This document shows, piece by piece, positions 31,201 to 41,475 of a stretch of 64,000 nucleotides of DNA. Source of the stretch: Pantoea piersonii. Its GTDB lineage: Bacteria > Pseudomonadota > Gammaproteobacteria > Enterobacterales > Enterobacteriaceae. The stretch lies in contig NZ_RARB01000010.1 of NCBI RefSeq assembly GCF_003612015.1, positions 1 to 64,000 of the forward strand. The letters are read 5' to 3'. The notes beneath the pieces are model-generated. The model was not told the DNA's origin and did not search any database. It saw nothing but the letters and a program-made list of their open reading frames with translations. The first letter of the stretch is position 1, and every line of letters begins with the position of its first letter. The position numbers were made by a program, and so were the translations under genes.

Positions 31201-31824
31201 CTAGCGTGAAAGGATAAGGTGAATGCCGAAACCGGCGAATAACACGCCCGCCACGCCATCCACCCATTTTGCCGCACGCTGATACTTGTCGCGCATCCAC
31301 GGCAGAGCGAAAATCGCCGCCACCAGCGTAAACCATGCAAAGGTTTCGCCAACGATCAGCAGAAACAAGCCCCAGCGCTCCAGCGCACCGACGTCGTTGC
31401 CGACGAACAGCGAGAATACGCTGCCGAAGTAGATAATCGCTTTTGGATTGGAGAGGTTAGTGAGAAAGCCTTTCAGAAAACTTCTGCCTTTTTTCGGCAA
31501 CTCTACCACCGGGGCATCCTGCACCGGCTGTTTATGGCGCTGACGCGCCGAGCTGAGCAGCTGCCAGCCCATCCACAGCAGATAGAGACCGCCGCCAATC
31601 ATTATAATCTGATGCAGCCACGCCATTTTCTCCAGGATCAGGTGCAGCCCCATCAGCGCGACGCCCGCCCAGATAACGATCCCCAGCGTAATGCCCAGCA
31701 CGCCCATCATCGCCTCTTTGCGCGAGCGGCTGGCGGCGGTTTGCGAAACGAAAAAGAAGTCCGGGCCAGGACTCATCAGCGCAACCAGATGCACCAGCGC
31801 GACCGTAGCAAATAACATCAGCAT
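31201..31824 (-). CDS. rhtC: Threonine efflux protein RhtC
   Basis: A LysE/RhtB-family exporter that gives threonine resistance in E. coli. It has 207 residues with five or six hydrophobic helices. The family motif ALMSPGPDFFFVSQTAASRS is at residues 15-34, and FLTNLSNPKAIIYFGSVFSL (here shown in part) in the middle. It is 12 bp downstream of recQ on the same strand, so possibly transcribed with it, as in E. coli. It is a paralogue of rhtB at 30434-31057. Confidence 0.94.
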   Translation of the reverse strand: MLMLFATVALVHLVALMSPGPDFFFVSQTAASRSRKEAMMGVLGITLGIVIWAGVALMGLHLILEKMAWLHQIIMIGGGLYLLWMGWQLLSSARQRHKQPVQDAPVVELPKKGRSFLKGFLTNLSNPKAIIYFGSVFSLFVGNDVGALERWGLFLLIVGETFAWFTLVAAIFALPWMRDKYQRAAKWVDGVAGVLFAGFGIHLILSR

Positions 31825-31836
31825 GGGTAGTATCCT

Positions 31837-33663
31837 TTACTCTTCATCAAGATGCTCTTTGATCATTACCAGGAAAGGTTTGCCAAAGCGCTCCAGTTTG
31901 CGATGGCCGACGCCATTGACGCTCAGCATCTCCGACGCCGTGACCGGCATCTGCTCTGCCATTTCAATCAGCGTGGCGTCGTTAAACACCACGTAGGGCG
32001 GAATGTTCTCTTCGTCGGCGATGGCTTTACGCAGCTTGCGCAACTTGGCGAACAGCTTGCGATCGTAATTGCCACCATAAATTTTCGGCGAGCTGCTGCT
32101 CTTCGGCTTCGCCGCGTTCAGACGCGGCACCGCCAGCATCAGCGGCACTTCGCCGCGCAGCACCGGGCGCGCCGCTTCCGTCAGCTGTAGCGCAGAGTGC
32201 ATGGCGATATTCTGCGTCACCAGCCCAAGATGGATCAGCTGGCGCAGCACGCTGACCCAGTGTTCATGGCTCTGCTCGCGGCCGATGCCGTACACCGGCA
32301 GCTTGTCATGGCCCTGCTCGCGGATGCGCTGGTTGTTAGCGCCGCGCAGCACTTCCACTATATAGCCCATGCCGAAACGCTGCCCGACGCGATAGATGCT
32401 GGAGAGCGCTTTCTGCGCCTCGACCAGGCCATCGTAACGCTTCGGCGGATCCAGACAGATATCGCAGTTGTCGCACGGCTGCTGGCGTCCTTCACCGAAA
32501 TAGTTAAGCAACACCAGACGACGGCAGGTTTGCGCTTCGGCGAACGCGCCCATGGCGTTAAGTTTATGGCGTTCTATATCCTGCAGCGGACCTGGCGCTT
32601 TCTCTTCCAGGCATTTGCGCAGCCACGCCATATCCGCCGGATCGTAAAGCATCATCGCTTCGGCCGGCAGCCCGTCGCGTCCGGCGCGACCGGTTTCCTG
32701 ATAGTAGGATTCGATATTGCGTGGAATATCGAAGTGCACCACGAAGCGCACGTTGGGCTTGTTGATGCCCATACCGAACGCGACCGTCGCCACCACGATC
32801 TGCAGATCGTCGCGCTGAAACGCCTCCTGCACGCGCGCGCGCTGCGCGCTGTCGATGCCCGCATGATAGGCGCCAACGCTCAGCCCGCGGCTTTGCAGAC
32901 GCGCGGCGGTGTCTTCCACTTTGGCGCGGCTGTTGCAGTAGATAATGCCGCTCTTGCCGCGCTGATCCTGAACGTAGCGCAGCAGCTGCTCAGTGGGCTT
33001 GAACTTTTCCACCAGCGTGTAGCGAATATTGGGACGATCGAAACTGCTGATCTGAATCAGCGGGTCCTGCATATGCAGCAGGTGCACAATGTCGTTGCGC
33101 GTGGTTTCGTCGGCGGTGGCGGTCAGCGCCATAACCGGCAGCTGCGGGAAACGCTGGCGCAGCTGGCCCAGTGCGCCATATTCGGGACGGAAATCGTGAC
33201 CCCACTGCGAAATACAGTGCGCCTCATCGACCGCCAGCATCGCAGGCTGCCAGTGCGCCAGGCTCTCAAGGAAGTTGTCCATCATCAGACGCTCAGGCGC
33301 GATATAGAGCAGCTTGACGCGGCCGGTGCGGCAATCCGCCATTACCTGCTGTTGCTGCTCGCGCGTCATGGTGGAGTTGAGGCACGCCGCCGCCACACCG
33401 TTCGCCAGCAGCTGATCCACCTGATCTTTCATCAGCGAGATCAGCGGCGACACCACCAGCGTCAGCCCGTCTTGCACCAGCGCGGGGATCTGATAGCAGA
33501 GCGATTTACCGCCGCCGGTGGGCATAACGACCAGACAATCCCGACCGCTCAGCGCCGCATTGATAATGGTTTGCTGACCGGGACGAAAATGCTGATAGCC
33601 GAAGGTATCCTGCAATACCTGCTGCGCCAGCGACTCCTGATTATGTACTACCGAGATTGCCAC
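31837..33663 (-). CDS. recQ: ATP-dependent DNA helicase RecQ
   Basis: A 3'-5' superfamily 2 helicase of the RecF pathway and of stalled-fork processing. Walker A is [13 protein letters not shown], the DEAH box is [19 protein letters not shown], motif VI is ETGRAGRDG. The four zinc cysteines lie in [12 protein letters not shown] and [12 protein letters not shown], and a C-terminal HRDC domain ends the protein ([20 protein letters not shown] is its core). It has 608 residues, essentially the E. coli length. It lies 25 bp downstream of pldA. Confidence 0.96.
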   Translation of the reverse strand: MAISVVHNQESLAQQVLQDTFGYQHFRPGQQTIINAALSGRDCLVVMPTGGGKSLCYQIPALVQDGLTLVVSPLISLMKDQVDQLLANGVAAACLNSTMTREQQQQVMADCRTGRVKLLYIAPERLMMDNFLESLAHWQPAMLAVDEAHCISQWGHDFRPEYGALGQLRQRFPQLPVMALTATADETTRNDIVHLLHMQDPLIQISSFDRPNIRYTLVEKFKPTEQLLRYVQDQRGKSGIIYCNSRAKVEDTAARLQSRGLSVGAYHAGIDSAQRARVQEAFQRDDLQIVVATVAFGMGINKPNVRFVVHFDIPRNIESYYQETGRAGRDGLPAEAMMLYDPADMAWLRKCLEEKAPGPLQDIERHKLNAMGAFAEAQTCRRLVLLNYFGEGRQQPCDNCDICLDPPKRYDGLVEAQKALSSIYRVGQRFGMGYIVEVLRGANNQRIREQGHDKLPVYGIGREQSHEHWVSVLRQLIHLGLVTQNIAMHSALQLTEAARPVLRGEVPLMLAVPRLNAAKPKSSSSPKIYGGNYDRKLFAKLRKLRKAIADEENIPPYVVFNDATLIEMAEQMPVTASEMLSVNGVGHRKLERFGKPFLVMIKEHLDEE

Positions 33664-33688
33664 TGTATTCCTGTTGTTTTCCGGAGAG

Positions 33689-34561
33689 TCAGAACAGATC
33701 GTTTAGCATGACGCCGACGCCAACACGCGTCTGGCGATGGTTGTAGTCGATAAGCGACTCGCCATAACCGCTAAACACCTGGGTATAGAAACGAACGTGT
33801 TCGCTGATGGGATAGCTCCAGCCCAGCGTCGCGCCGCCAAAACCGGTGTTCCAGTTGTAGTTGCCTTCCACGCTGAAGATATTGTCGCCGGCGATATAGC
33901 CCAGTTTAAGACGGTAGTAGCCCATATATTTAGTAATATCCGGGTTATCGTCTTCACTGTCCGGTATGCGATACCAGGGTTTTACTTCGGCGAGGAAGTT
34001 ACCGTTCTGCGCCATCAGGCGCGCGTAGACGCGGTTCCAGCTGCGCGAAGTTGGATCGCTGCGGCCGTTGGACTGGTGATTGAAGCCCATTTCAACATCG
34101 CGCAGCGTCCAGCCGGCGAAGTCATAATCCGTAGCCCAGCCGAGGAAAATCTGCGGCTCGTAGTTGGTTTCGCGAAACGGCGACGATTCGCCGCGGTTCG
34201 ACAGCTGCCACCAGGAGCGCTGCGTATAGGAAGCCGCCAGTACGGAGTTATCCCCCAGAATACCGCGCCACAGCGGAAACGCCAGACTGAGCTGAAATTT
34301 CACTTCATCTTTACGCGCATTATCTGCCCAGTTATATGAGGAGATCGCCTCTTTATTCAAGTCGCTGGTATAGGTGTAGAGCAGATAGTTGCTCTCATAC
34401 GGGTAGAGCACAAACGGGTTGTCGTGCTTCTCCAGCAGATTGGCGATAATGCTGCCGCGCACCTGAGGGGTGTCGTGGACATCTTTAACGGTGGCTTCCT
34501 CAGCCAGCGCCAGCGCAGGAAATAACAGGGCGGCTGCTAACAAGGCGCGATGCTTGCGCAT
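33689..34561 (-). CDS. pldA: Outer membrane phospholipase A
   Basis: A 12-strand outer membrane beta-barrel whose calcium-dependent dimer hydrolyses phospholipids that reach the outer leaflet. ATG 34559-34561, behind GGAGAAA, gives 290 residues (289 in E. coli). The signal peptide is the first 20 residues ([20 protein letters not shown]). The catalytic His and Ser are in [12 protein letters not shown], the Asn follows in [10 protein letters not shown]. The C terminus ends in Phe, as expected for barrel assembly. It is followed by recQ and divergent from yigI. Confidence 0.96.
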   Translation of the reverse strand: MRKHRALLAAALLFPALALAEEATVKDVHDTPQVRGSIIANLLEKHDNPFVLYPYESNYLLYTYTSDLNKEAISSYNWADNARKDEVKFQLSLAFPLWRGILGDNSVLAASYTQRSWWQLSNRGESSPFRETNYEPQIFLGWATDYDFAGWTLRDVEMGFNHQSNGRSDPTSRSWNRVYARLMAQNGNFLAEVKPWYRIPDSEDDNPDITKYMGYYRLKLGYIAGDNIFSVEGNYNWNTGFGGATLGWSYPISEHVRFYTQVFSGYGESLIDYNHRQTRVGVGVMLNDLF

Positions 34562-34747
34562 AACTTTCTCCGATGAAGGCTGCGTGTCAAATGAATGGGG
34601 AGTCATAAAAAGGAGGCCATTCTACACGCAAAATGCGGTGAAGATGAGCGCTGATTTCTGAAACTGGAAACCCCTTCGCGCGCGGCTTAGAATACACAAC
34701 TCGTTAACATTTCACGCCGCTAAAGGCGTGTTCGCAGGAATCTCGTC

Positions 34748-35218
34748 ATGTCATCAGTGCTGCTGTCTCAGCATGAAGCCCGCCGGATGGTGGGCGAAAT
34801 CTTTGTTTATCATATGCCCTTCAATCAGGCGCTCGGCCTGGAGCTGGATCGGCTGGAGAGCGACTACGCTGAAATCAGCTTCGCCAGTAAAACCATGCTC
34901 ATTGGCAATGCGGCGCAGCAGATCCTGCACGGCGGCGTTATCGCCTCGGTGCTGGATGTCGCCGCCGGTATGGTCTGCGTCAGCAACGCCCTGACGCGCG
35001 CGGAAACCATTAGCGAAGAGGAGCTGCGTCAACGTCTCTCGCGCATGGGCACCATTGATATGCGCGTCGACTATCTGCGCCCCGGACGCGGCGAACGCTT
35101 TACCGCCACCAGCAGCCTGCTGCGCGCCGGGAATAAGGTGGCAGTGGCGCGCGTAGAGCTGCATAACCAGCAGGGCGACTATATTGCCACGGCGACGGCG
35201 ACCTATTTGATTGGTTAA
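34748..35218 (+). CDS. yigI: Medium/long-chain acyl-CoA thioesterase YigI
   Basis: A hot-dog-fold thioesterase of 156 residues (155 in E. coli), reported in E. coli to act on medium- and long-chain acyl-CoA. The conserved stretch [19 protein letters not shown] holds the helix-associated catalytic region, and [14 protein letters not shown] follows. An AGGAA site lies 11 bp before the ATG at 34748. It is divergent from pldA and 47 bp before rarD. Confidence 0.92.
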   Translation: MSSVLLSQHEARRMVGEIFVYHMPFNQALGLELDRLESDYAEISFASKTMLIGNAAQQILHGGVIASVLDVAAGMVCVSNALTRAETISEEELRQRLSRMGTIDMRVDYLRPGRGERFTATSSLLRAGNKVAVARVELHNQQGDYIATATATYLIG

Positions 35219-35265
35219 TCGCGGGCGCCATGCGAGAATCGACTTTTTGCGGACGCTTTCTATCT

Positions 35266-36177
35266 ATGGATACGCAACAAACTCGCCAGGGCATAGGCTT
35301 CGCGCTCGGCGCCTACTTTATCTGGGGCATCGCTCCGGCCTACTTCAAGCTGGTCAAAACCGTTCCGCCGACAGAGATCATGACGCATCGCGTGATCTGG
35401 TCAGCGCTCTTTATGCTGGTGCTGATTAGCCTGAGCCGCAGCTGGGGACAGGTGCGCAGCGTGCTGGTGCAGCCGAAGAAGGTGCTGCTGCTGGCGCTGA
35501 CCGCCGTGACCATCGGCGGCAACTGGCTGCTGTTTATCTGGGCGGTGAATAACCAGCATATGCTGGAAGCGAGCCTCGGCTACTTTATCAACCCGCTGAT
35601 TAACGTGGTGCTCGGCATGCTGTTCCTGCGCGAGCGCTTCCGGCGGCTGCAGTGGCTGGCGGTAGCGCTGGCGACCATCGGCGTGCTGGTGCAGCTGTGG
35701 AAGTTCGGTTCGGTGCCCCTGATCGCGCTGGGCCTGGCGCTGAGCTTCGCCTTTTATGGACTGGTGCGCAAAAAAATTCAGGTCGATGCGCAGAGCGGCA
35801 TGCTGATTGAAACGCTGTGGCTGTTTCCGCTGGCGGCGATCTATCTGTTCGGCGTCGCCGATACGCCGACCAGTCACCTGAGCGCCAATCCGCTGAGTCT
35901 GAACCTTAAGCTGGTCGCAGCAGGCATCGTGACGACGATTCCGCTGATGCTGTTTGCCGCCGCCTGTACGCGGCTGCGTCTTTCCACCGTCGGCTTTTTT
36001 CAGTACCTCGGCCCGACGCTGATGTTCCTGCTGGCGGTGCTGTTTTACGGCGAGACCATTACGCCCGACAAGATGGTGACGTTTGCCTTTATCTGGCTGG
36101 CGCTGGCGGTGTTTATTTTCGATGCGCTGGTGGCGACGCTGCGTAGCCGACGCGCGATAAAGCAACAGGTTATTTAA
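35266..36177 (+). CDS. rarD: EamA-family transporter RarD
   Basis: An inner-membrane protein of ten helices in two EamA halves, a DMT-superfamily member whose substrate is unknown (linked by name to chloramphenicol sensitivity). ATG 35266 gives 303 residues starting MDTQQTRQGIGFALGAYF, matching E. coli RarD (296). The ribosome site is weak. The core GGNWLLFIWAVNNQHMLEAS is nearly identical to E. coli. It follows yigI closely and converges with corA. E. coli yigF, the next gene there, is not present. Confidence 0.92.
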   Translation: MDTQQTRQGIGFALGAYFIWGIAPAYFKLVKTVPPTEIMTHRVIWSALFMLVLISLSRSWGQVRSVLVQPKKVLLLALTAVTIGGNWLLFIWAVNNQHMLEASLGYFINPLINVVLGMLFLRERFRRLQWLAVALATIGVLVQLWKFGSVPLIALGLALSFAFYGLVRKKIQVDAQSGMLIETLWLFPLAAIYLFGVADTPTSHLSANPLSLNLKLVAAGIVTTIPLMLFAAACTRLRLSTVGFFQYLGPTLMFLLAVLFYGETITPDKMVTFAFIWLALAVFIFDALVATLRSRRAIKQQVI

Positions 36178-36220
36178 TTCAACAGCGCGCAAAAATGTCA
36201 AAACGCGAATGACAGGGGCC

Positions 36221-36259
36221 TAAAAGCAAAGCGTCCCGCGCCAGGGAGGGCGCGGGACG
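36221..36259 (-). terminator. Terminator of corA
   Basis: An 11-bp perfect stem (36232-36242 and 36249-36259, arm CGTCCCGCGCC) with a 6-base loop. On the minus strand it is followed by CTTTGCTTTT, a broken T run. It lies about 90 bp after the corA stop. On the plus strand there is no T run, so it serves rarD poorly. Confidence 0.65.
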
Positions 36260-36346
36260 AGCGGGCAGCGATACCGTTTTTTGCGTCTTTGCGATCGGTC
36301 CTTGCTATTTGCGTAGGCCCCGGATTCGCCGTCCGCTGATGAACGA

Positions 36347-37300
36347 TTACAACCAGTTTTTGCGCTTAAAGTAGAGATAAGGCGCCAGACCGGCGAGGAT
36401 CATCAGGCCAATCGCCGCGGGATAACCAAAGCTCCACTTCAGTTCAGGCATAAATTCAAAGTTCATGCCGTAGCTGGAGGCCACCAGCGTCGGCGGCAGG
36501 AAGACAACCGACACCACCGAGAAGATCTTGATAATGCGGTTCTGCTCGATGTTGATAAAACCCATCGCCGCCTGCATCAGGAAGTTAACCTTCTGGAACA
36601 GTGATTCGTTATGCGGCAGCAGCGACTCGATATCGCGCAGGATCTCGCGTGCCTGCTCCAGCTGGTTGTTCGGCAGACGCGCCTTGCGCACCAGGAAATT
36701 AAGCGCGCGCTGGGTATCCATCAGACACAGCCGCACCTTCCAGCCGATATCTTCCAGCTCGGCGAGACGCGACAGCGCCTGGTCATACTCTTCGCCCTGC
36801 TGCCCTTCCATAATCACGCGGCTGAGCTTCTCCAGCGCGCTATAGATGTTCTCGATCTCATCCGCCAGCTGTTCGATTTTAGTCTCAAACAGATCCAGCA
36901 GCAGTTCGAAGGCGTTACCGTCGATCAGCGTCTGATTGCGGGCGCGCATACGGTAAAGGCGAAACGCAGGCAGCTCGCGCTCGCGCAGCGTATAGAGCCG
37001 CCCTTCACGAATGGTGAACGCCACGGTGGAGTTGCCGGCGTGGTCTTCCGCATCTTCATAAAAGAAGAAAGAGTGGATATGCAGCCCGTCTTCATCTTCG
37101 AAGAAACGCGCCGAGGCTTCGATATCCTCCAGCTCCGGACGCGTAGCCAGGCTCTGGCCCAGCTCGCTCTGCACGCGCTCGCGCTCGCCCTCTTCCGGCT
37201 CGATCAGATCGACCCAGACCGAGGTGGTCAGTTTGTCGTTTTCGTCTTCCAGCTCCAGACGCGTAAGGCGGCTGCGATCCAGTTTAAATGCGCTCAGCAT
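36347..37300 (-). CDS. corA: Magnesium/cobalt/nickel transporter CorA
   Basis: A pentameric inner-membrane channel for Mg2+, also passing Co2+ and Ni2+. The protein is a large cytosolic domain with a long coiled-coil helix and two C-terminal helices; the GMN signature (277-279, in SSYGMNFEF) joins them. ATG 37298-37300, behind GGGGAG, gives 316 residues, the E. coli length. A promoter about 255 bp upstream leaves a long leader with a hairpin and a candidate short ORF, as in Salmonella where a leader peptide (CorL) controls corA by Rho. Confidence 0.96.
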   Translation of the reverse strand: MLSAFKLDRSRLTRLELEDENDKLTTSVWVDLIEPEEGERERVQSELGQSLATRPELEDIEASARFFEDEDGLHIHSFFFYEDAEDHAGNSTVAFTIREGRLYTLRERELPAFRLYRMRARNQTLIDGNAFELLLDLFETKIEQLADEIENIYSALEKLSRVIMEGQQGEEYDQALSRLAELEDIGWKVRLCLMDTQRALNFLVRKARLPNNQLEQAREILRDIESLLPHNESLFQKVNFLMQAAMGFINIEQNRIIKIFSVVSVVFLPPTLVASSYGMNFEFMPELKWSFGYPAAIGLMILAGLAPYLYFKRKNWL

Positions 37301-37446
37301 AGCAATACTCCCCATTGCAGACTTAATGGGACAAGGCCGTAGAACGATCGGCCACGGCAAACGCCTGAACACGGAAACGCTCGTTCAAAAGGTGAATCAG
37401 TGCTGACTCATGCGACGGGATAAAAAAGGGAGGTCGCTGATAACCG

Positions 37447-37478
37447 CTAAGGCTACCAGCCAAAAGAGGTAGCCTTAG
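37447..37478 (-). promoter_or_regulatory. Stem-loop in the corA leader
   Basis: A perfect 11-bp inverted repeat (CTAAGGCTACC at 37447-37457, GGTAGCCTTAG at 37468-37478) with a 10-base loop. No T run follows, so it is not a simple terminator. On the transcript, the first arm contains the stop codon of the candidate leader peptide at 37475-37531. A ribosome finishing that peptide would block this helix, the arrangement expected of a translation-sensing leader. Confidence 0.6.
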
Positions 37479-37531
37479 ATGTTATTCCTGGTAACCAGGT
37501 GACTGAGCCAGCATCGACTGGGCGTGTCCAA
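37475..37531 (-). CDS. Candidate corA leader peptide (CorL-like)
   Basis: An 18-codon frame starting with TTG at 37529-37531 and ending TAA at 37475-37477, with AGAGGA seven bases before the start. The predicted peptide is MDTPSRCWLSHLVTRNNI. An ATG five bases upstream (37534-37536) opens another frame but would leave only 2 bases to the ribosome site. The position, 175 bases before corA and overlapping the leader hairpin, fits the Salmonella corL arrangement. I do not remember the Salmonella peptide well enough to align it. Confidence 0.45.
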   Translation of the reverse strand: MDTPSRCWLSHLVTRNNI

Positions 37532-37562
37532 GGCATTGTCCTCTCTTGATAATAGTGCGCGC

Positions 37563-37591
37563 ATGTTACGCTGAGACGAAAAAGTCGTCAA
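37563..37591 (-). promoter_or_regulatory. corA promoter
   Basis: On the minus strand TTGACG (complement 37586-37591), a 17-bp spacer and TAACAT (37563-37568) make a good sigma-70 promoter. The transcript would begin near 37555, giving a leader of about 255 bases before corA. It lies just beyond the uvrD stop codon, overlapping nothing else. Confidence 0.7.
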
Positions 37592-37598
37592 CCGGTGA

Positions 37599-39761
37599 CT
37601 AAGCAGTTTCCAGCTTCGCATAGGCGGCCACCAGCCACTTGATGCCCTGGCCCTGAAACGCCACCTGAACGCGGCTGTGCTCGCCGCTGCCCTCCAGATT
37701 GATGATGGTGCCTTCGCCGAATTTCGCATGCTTCACGCGCTGTCCCAGCGAAAAACCGCTGTCGCTTTTCGAGACCGGCGTGCCCATACGCTGATGGCTA
37801 ACCGGACGGCTGACGCTGGCGCGCAGGCGCACCTCTTCGATGCACTCTTCCGGCAGCTCGCCGATAAAGCGCGACGGCCGGTGATACACCTCTTTGCCGT
37901 AGAGCCGCCGCGTCTCGGCATAGGTCAGCGTCAGCTTCAGCATGGCGCGCGTCACGCCGACATAGGCAAGACGACGCTCCTCTTCCAGACGTCCGCCCTC
38001 ATCCAGCGACATCTGGCTAGGGAACATTCCCTCTTCCATACCGACGATAAAGACCTGGCTAAACTCCAGCCCCTTCGCCGAGTGCAACGTCATCAGCTGC
38101 ACCGCATCCTGCCACTTATCGGCCTGGCCTTCGCCCGCCTCTAGCGCGGCGTGCGACAGGAACGCCTGCAGCGGCATCAGATCTTCATCTTCATCCTGGT
38201 AGCTGAACTGGCGCGTTGCCGTCACCAGTTCCTCAAGGTTTTCAATACGCGCCTGGCCCTTTTCGCCTTTCTCCTGCTCATACATGACCCACAAGCCGGA
38301 ATCTTTAATCACGCGGTCGGTTTGCACATGCAGCGGCATTTCGGCGGTTTCGCTCGCCAGTGAATCGACCAGCTCGCAGAAGCGCTGCAGCGCCGAGGCC
38401 GCACGGCCCGCCAGCGCTTTGGTTTGCAGCAGTTCGCGCGTCGCCTGCCACAGCGTCATCTGCCGTTCGCGGGCGGTCTGGCGTACCACGTCGAGCGTGC
38501 GATCGCCCACGCCGCGCGTCGGCGTATTGACCACGCGCTCAAAGGCCGCATCGTCGTTGCGGTTGGCGATCAGGCGCAGATAGGCGAGCGCGTCTTTAAT
38601 CTCCTGACGCTCGAAGAAGCGCATGCCGCCATAAATGCGATACGGCATGCTGCTCTGCAGCAGCGCCTCTTCCAGCACGCGTGACTGGGCGTTGCTGCGG
38701 TAGAGAATGGCGCAGTCCTGCAGGGCGTTGCCGTTCTCCTGCCAGGTTTTGATGCGGTTGACCACAAAGCGCGCTTCGTCCAGCTCGTTAAAGGCGCAGT
38801 AGATCGAAATGGGATCGCCGTCGGTGCCATCGGTCCACAGCTCTTTGCCGAGACGGCCATTGTTATTGGCGATCAGGGCGTTAGCTGACTTCAGGATATT
38901 ATTGGTAGAGCGATAGTTCTGCTCAAGACGAATGGTTTCCGCCGCCGGGAAATCCTGCAGGAAACGCTGAATGTTCTCGACCTGCGCGCCGCGCCAGCCG
39001 TAAATCGACTGATCGTCGTCGCCGACGATAATCACGCGGCCGCTGTCGCCTGCCAGCATGCGGATCCAGGCGTACTGAATGCTGTTGGTGTCCTGAAACT
39101 CATCCACCAGAATATTGCTGAAGCGTTCCCGATAGTGATTGAGAATATGCGGCTTATGCAGCCACAGCTCATGGGCGCGCAGCAGCAGCTCGGCGAAATC
39201 GACCAGTCCGGCGCGGTCGCAGGCTTCCTGATAGGCCTGATAGATGCGCAGCCAGGTCTGCTCTACCGGATTGCCATAGCTTTCAATATGTTTCGGGCGC
39301 AGCCCTTCATCTTTTTTGCCGTTGATGTACCACATGCCCTGACGCGCGGGCCACTGCTTCTCATCCAGATTCATCGCCTTAATCAGGCGTTTCAACAGGC
39401 GCAGCTGATCTTCGCTGTCGAGGATCTGAAAATCCTGCGGCAAGCCAGCGTCGAGATGGTGGGCGCGCAGCAGACGATGCGCCAGGCCGTGGAAGGTACC
39501 GATCCACATGCCGCCCTGGCTGGTGCCAATCAGCTGCTCGATACGGTGGCGCATCTCCGCCGCCGCTTTGTTGGTAAAGGTCACCGCCATAATCGAATAA
39601 GGCGAGCAGTTCTCCACCGACAGCAACCAGGCGATGCGGTGCACCAGGACGCGTGTTTTTCCGCTGCCCGCGCCTGCCAGCACCAGCAGGTTGCCGCGCG
39701 GCGCCGCCACGGCTTCGCGCTGTTTGTCATTCAAACCGTTGAGCAGATCAGAAACGTCCAT
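37599..39761 (-). CDS. uvrD: DNA helicase II UvrD
   Basis: A superfamily 1 3'-5' helicase for nucleotide excision repair, mismatch repair and removal of RecA filaments. Walker A is AGAGSGKTRVLVHR, Walker B VDEFQDTNSIQY, and the C-terminal Tudor-like RNA-polymerase-binding part ends GIKWLVAAYAKLE. ATG 39759-39761 gives 720 residues as in E. coli (MDVSDLLNGLNDKQ). A LexA box overlaps its promoter (39841-39886), in line with SOS induction. It is downstream of yigB; E. coli yigE between uvrD and corA is missing. Confidence 0.97.
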   Translation of the reverse strand: MDVSDLLNGLNDKQREAVAAPRGNLLVLAGAGSGKTRVLVHRIAWLLSVENCSPYSIMAVTFTNKAAAEMRHRIEQLIGTSQGGMWIGTFHGLAHRLLRAHHLDAGLPQDFQILDSEDQLRLLKRLIKAMNLDEKQWPARQGMWYINGKKDEGLRPKHIESYGNPVEQTWLRIYQAYQEACDRAGLVDFAELLLRAHELWLHKPHILNHYRERFSNILVDEFQDTNSIQYAWIRMLAGDSGRVIIVGDDDQSIYGWRGAQVENIQRFLQDFPAAETIRLEQNYRSTNNILKSANALIANNNGRLGKELWTDGTDGDPISIYCAFNELDEARFVVNRIKTWQENGNALQDCAILYRSNAQSRVLEEALLQSSMPYRIYGGMRFFERQEIKDALAYLRLIANRNDDAAFERVVNTPTRGVGDRTLDVVRQTARERQMTLWQATRELLQTKALAGRAASALQRFCELVDSLASETAEMPLHVQTDRVIKDSGLWVMYEQEKGEKGQARIENLEELVTATRQFSYQDEDEDLMPLQAFLSHAALEAGEGQADKWQDAVQLMTLHSAKGLEFSQVFIVGMEEGMFPSQMSLDEGGRLEEERRLAYVGVTRAMLKLTLTYAETRRLYGKEVYHRPSRFIGELPEECIEEVRLRASVSRPVSHQRMGTPVSKSDSGFSLGQRVKHAKFGEGTIINLEGSGEHSRVQVAFQGQGIKWLVAAYAKLETA

Positions 39762-39840
39762 AAGCACCGTTCACTAAAGAAAACAAAAAGCGAACCCTGA
39801 ATCATTCGGCTTGCAGCAAGGCGCATGACTCAGGGTACGA

Positions 39841-39886
39841 CTGGATAAATCTACAGCCATTATAACAGTGAGGTCAGGGATGCCAA
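39841..39886 (-). promoter_or_regulatory. uvrD promoter with LexA box
   Basis: On the minus strand TTGGCA (complement 39881-39886), a 16-bp spacer and TATAAT (39859-39864) form a strong promoter overlapping the end of yigB. Two bases downstream of the -10 lies CTGTAGATTTATCCAG (39841-39856), a LexA box matching 13 of 16 consensus positions. E. coli uvrD has a LexA box at the same place. Confidence 0.82.
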
Positions 39887-40576
39887 TCGCGAAATTTCCA
39901 CATGCGGCACCAGACGCGCATCGGCAATGTGCATCAGGTTGCCGCCGCGCAGATTGATCCAGCACGCCTGCATACCGCAGCGCAACGCGCCAGCCACATC
40001 GGTGGTCAGATCGTCGCCCACGTGCAGGATCGCTTCCGGCGGAAGGCCGAGACGCTGCGCGGCGAGATGGTACATATCCTGATAAGGCTTCGCGCGGCCG
40101 TCCGGCCCGGCGCGCAGCGCGAACTGAAAATAGTCGGCGATCCCGAGCTGTTCCGGACGCGCATTGCCGTTGGTGATCGCCACCAGCGGGACTTTTTCGC
40201 CGAGCGCTTTGAGCGTCTGATGCGTCTCTTCCGGCATCTCCACCTGGCTGCGCCAGTGATGGAATACGCTCATGATCTCTTCAGCGCCGGTCGTCGCTTC
40301 CTGCGCCGAAAGACCGACGTTCAGCAGCGCCAGCTCGACCGAGCGTCGACGCCACTCTGAGACGTCGTGGTAAATATCCGGCTCGCGTGCCAGCAATTCG
40401 TCGCGCAGCTTCTGATAGTCCAGCGGCGTAAATTCGCGCAGCGACGGATGCCAGGCCTGCAGCGCCGCGTGCGCTTCAGCGGTGGTTTTGCGGATCACGG
40501 GATAGTTGTCGTAGAGCGTATCGTCGAGATCGAAAGTGATAGCCTTAACGGCGCGTAACGGACGGTAAAACTTCAT
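39860..40576 (-). CDS. yigB: HAD-family FMN/riboflavin-pathway phosphatase YigB
   Basis: A 238-residue HAD phosphatase. E. coli YigB dephosphorylates 5-amino-6-(5-phosphoribitylamino)uracil in riboflavin synthesis and also FMN. Motif I is [12 protein letters not shown], motif II AITNGN, and motif [20 protein letters not shown]. It overlaps xerC by 4 bp (ATGA, 40573-40576), so it ends the coupled run lptM-dapF-yigA-xerC-yigB. The uvrD promoter lies in its 3' end. Confidence 0.94.
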   Translation of the reverse strand: MKFYRPLRAVKAITFDLDDTLYDNYPVIRKTTAEAHAALQAWHPSLREFTPLDYQKLRDELLAREPDIYHDVSEWRRRSVELALLNVGLSAQEATTGAEEIMSVFHHWRSQVEMPEETHQTLKALGEKVPLVAITNGNARPEQLGIADYFQFALRAGPDGRAKPYQDMYHLAAQRLGLPPEAILHVGDDLTTDVAGALRCGMQACWINLRGGNLMHIADARLVPHVEISRLASLTSLL

Positions 40577-41475
40577 TCGTTCTTTCCTCGTTTGGCGCGG
40601 GGATGCGCAGCATCATACACCGTCGCCAGATGCTGGAAATCGAGATGGGTATAGATTTGCGTCGTAGAGAGGTTGGCGTGGCCCAGCAGCTCCTGCACTG
40701 CGCGCAGATCGCCGCTCGACTCCAGCAGATGGGTAGCGAAGGAGTGACGCAGCTTGTGCGGATGGATGTGGCTGGCGACGCCCTGTTTGACGCCCCATTC
40801 GGCGAAACGCTTTTGCACGTTACGTGCCGAAATCCGGCGTCCGCGGCTGGAGAGAAACAGCGCGTCATCCTCGCCGCCGAAACTGGCGCGCAGCGGCAGC
40901 CAGCGCTCCAGCCAGGCAACGGCGGTGCGGCCGATCGGCACGCGACGCTCCTTGCTGCCTTTTCCCACGACCCAGACTTCGCCCGCCTCAAGATCGACGT
41001 GACGGCAGTCCATATTGACTAGCTCCGACAAACGCAGCCCGCCGCCGTACATCACCTCCAGCATCGCGCGGTCGCGCACCGCCAGCGGATCGTTGAGGTC
41101 GATCTCCAGCAGCTGATTGACCTCATCGACGTCGATATTCTTCGGCAGGTGACGCGCGTTGCGCGGCGTGGTGACGCCTTTAGCGGGGTTAGCGGAGAGC
41201 CGACCCTGGCTGACCTGCCAGTCGAGAAAACTGCGCAACGCCGACAGGCGCAGCGCGAGGCTGCTGGCGCCTAAACCAGCGCGGCGGCTGCGTGACGCCA
41301 TGCTGCGCACCTGCGCAGGCTCCAGCTTCGCCCAGTCGTCCAGCTTCATCTCTTCGGCCATCGTCGTCAGCGCCGCCAGCTGGCGCGCATAATTCTCCTG
41401 CGTCAGCGGGCTGAGCTGGCGCTCAACCTTGAGGTAGCGCAGAAATTCGTCGACGACCGCCTGGAGCGCGTTCAT
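40573..41475 (-). CDS. xerC: Site-specific tyrosine recombinase XerC
   Basis: With XerD and FtsK it resolves chromosome dimers at dif. The N-terminal SAM-like DNA-binding domain and the C-terminal catalytic domain are complete in 300 residues (298 in E. coli). Active-site residues H240 and R243 are in [11 protein letters not shown]266 in LLGH and the nucleophile Y275 in QIYTH. The first catalytic arginine is in GGLRLSELV. It is coupled to yigA (overlap 41472-41475) and to yigB by ATGA overlaps. Confidence 0.97.
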   Translation of the reverse strand: MNALQAVVDEFLRYLKVERQLSPLTQENYARQLAALTTMAEEMKLDDWAKLEPAQVRSMASRSRRAGLGASSLALRLSALRSFLDWQVSQGRLSANPAKGVTTPRNARHLPKNIDVDEVNQLLEIDLNDPLAVRDRAMLEVMYGGGLRLSELVNMDCRHVDLEAGEVWVVGKGSKERRVPIGRTAVAWLERWLPLRASFGGEDDALFLSSRGRRISARNVQKRFAEWGVKQGVASHIHPHKLRHSFATHLLESSGDLRAVQELLGHANLSTTQIYTHLDFQHLATVYDAAHPRAKRGKNE

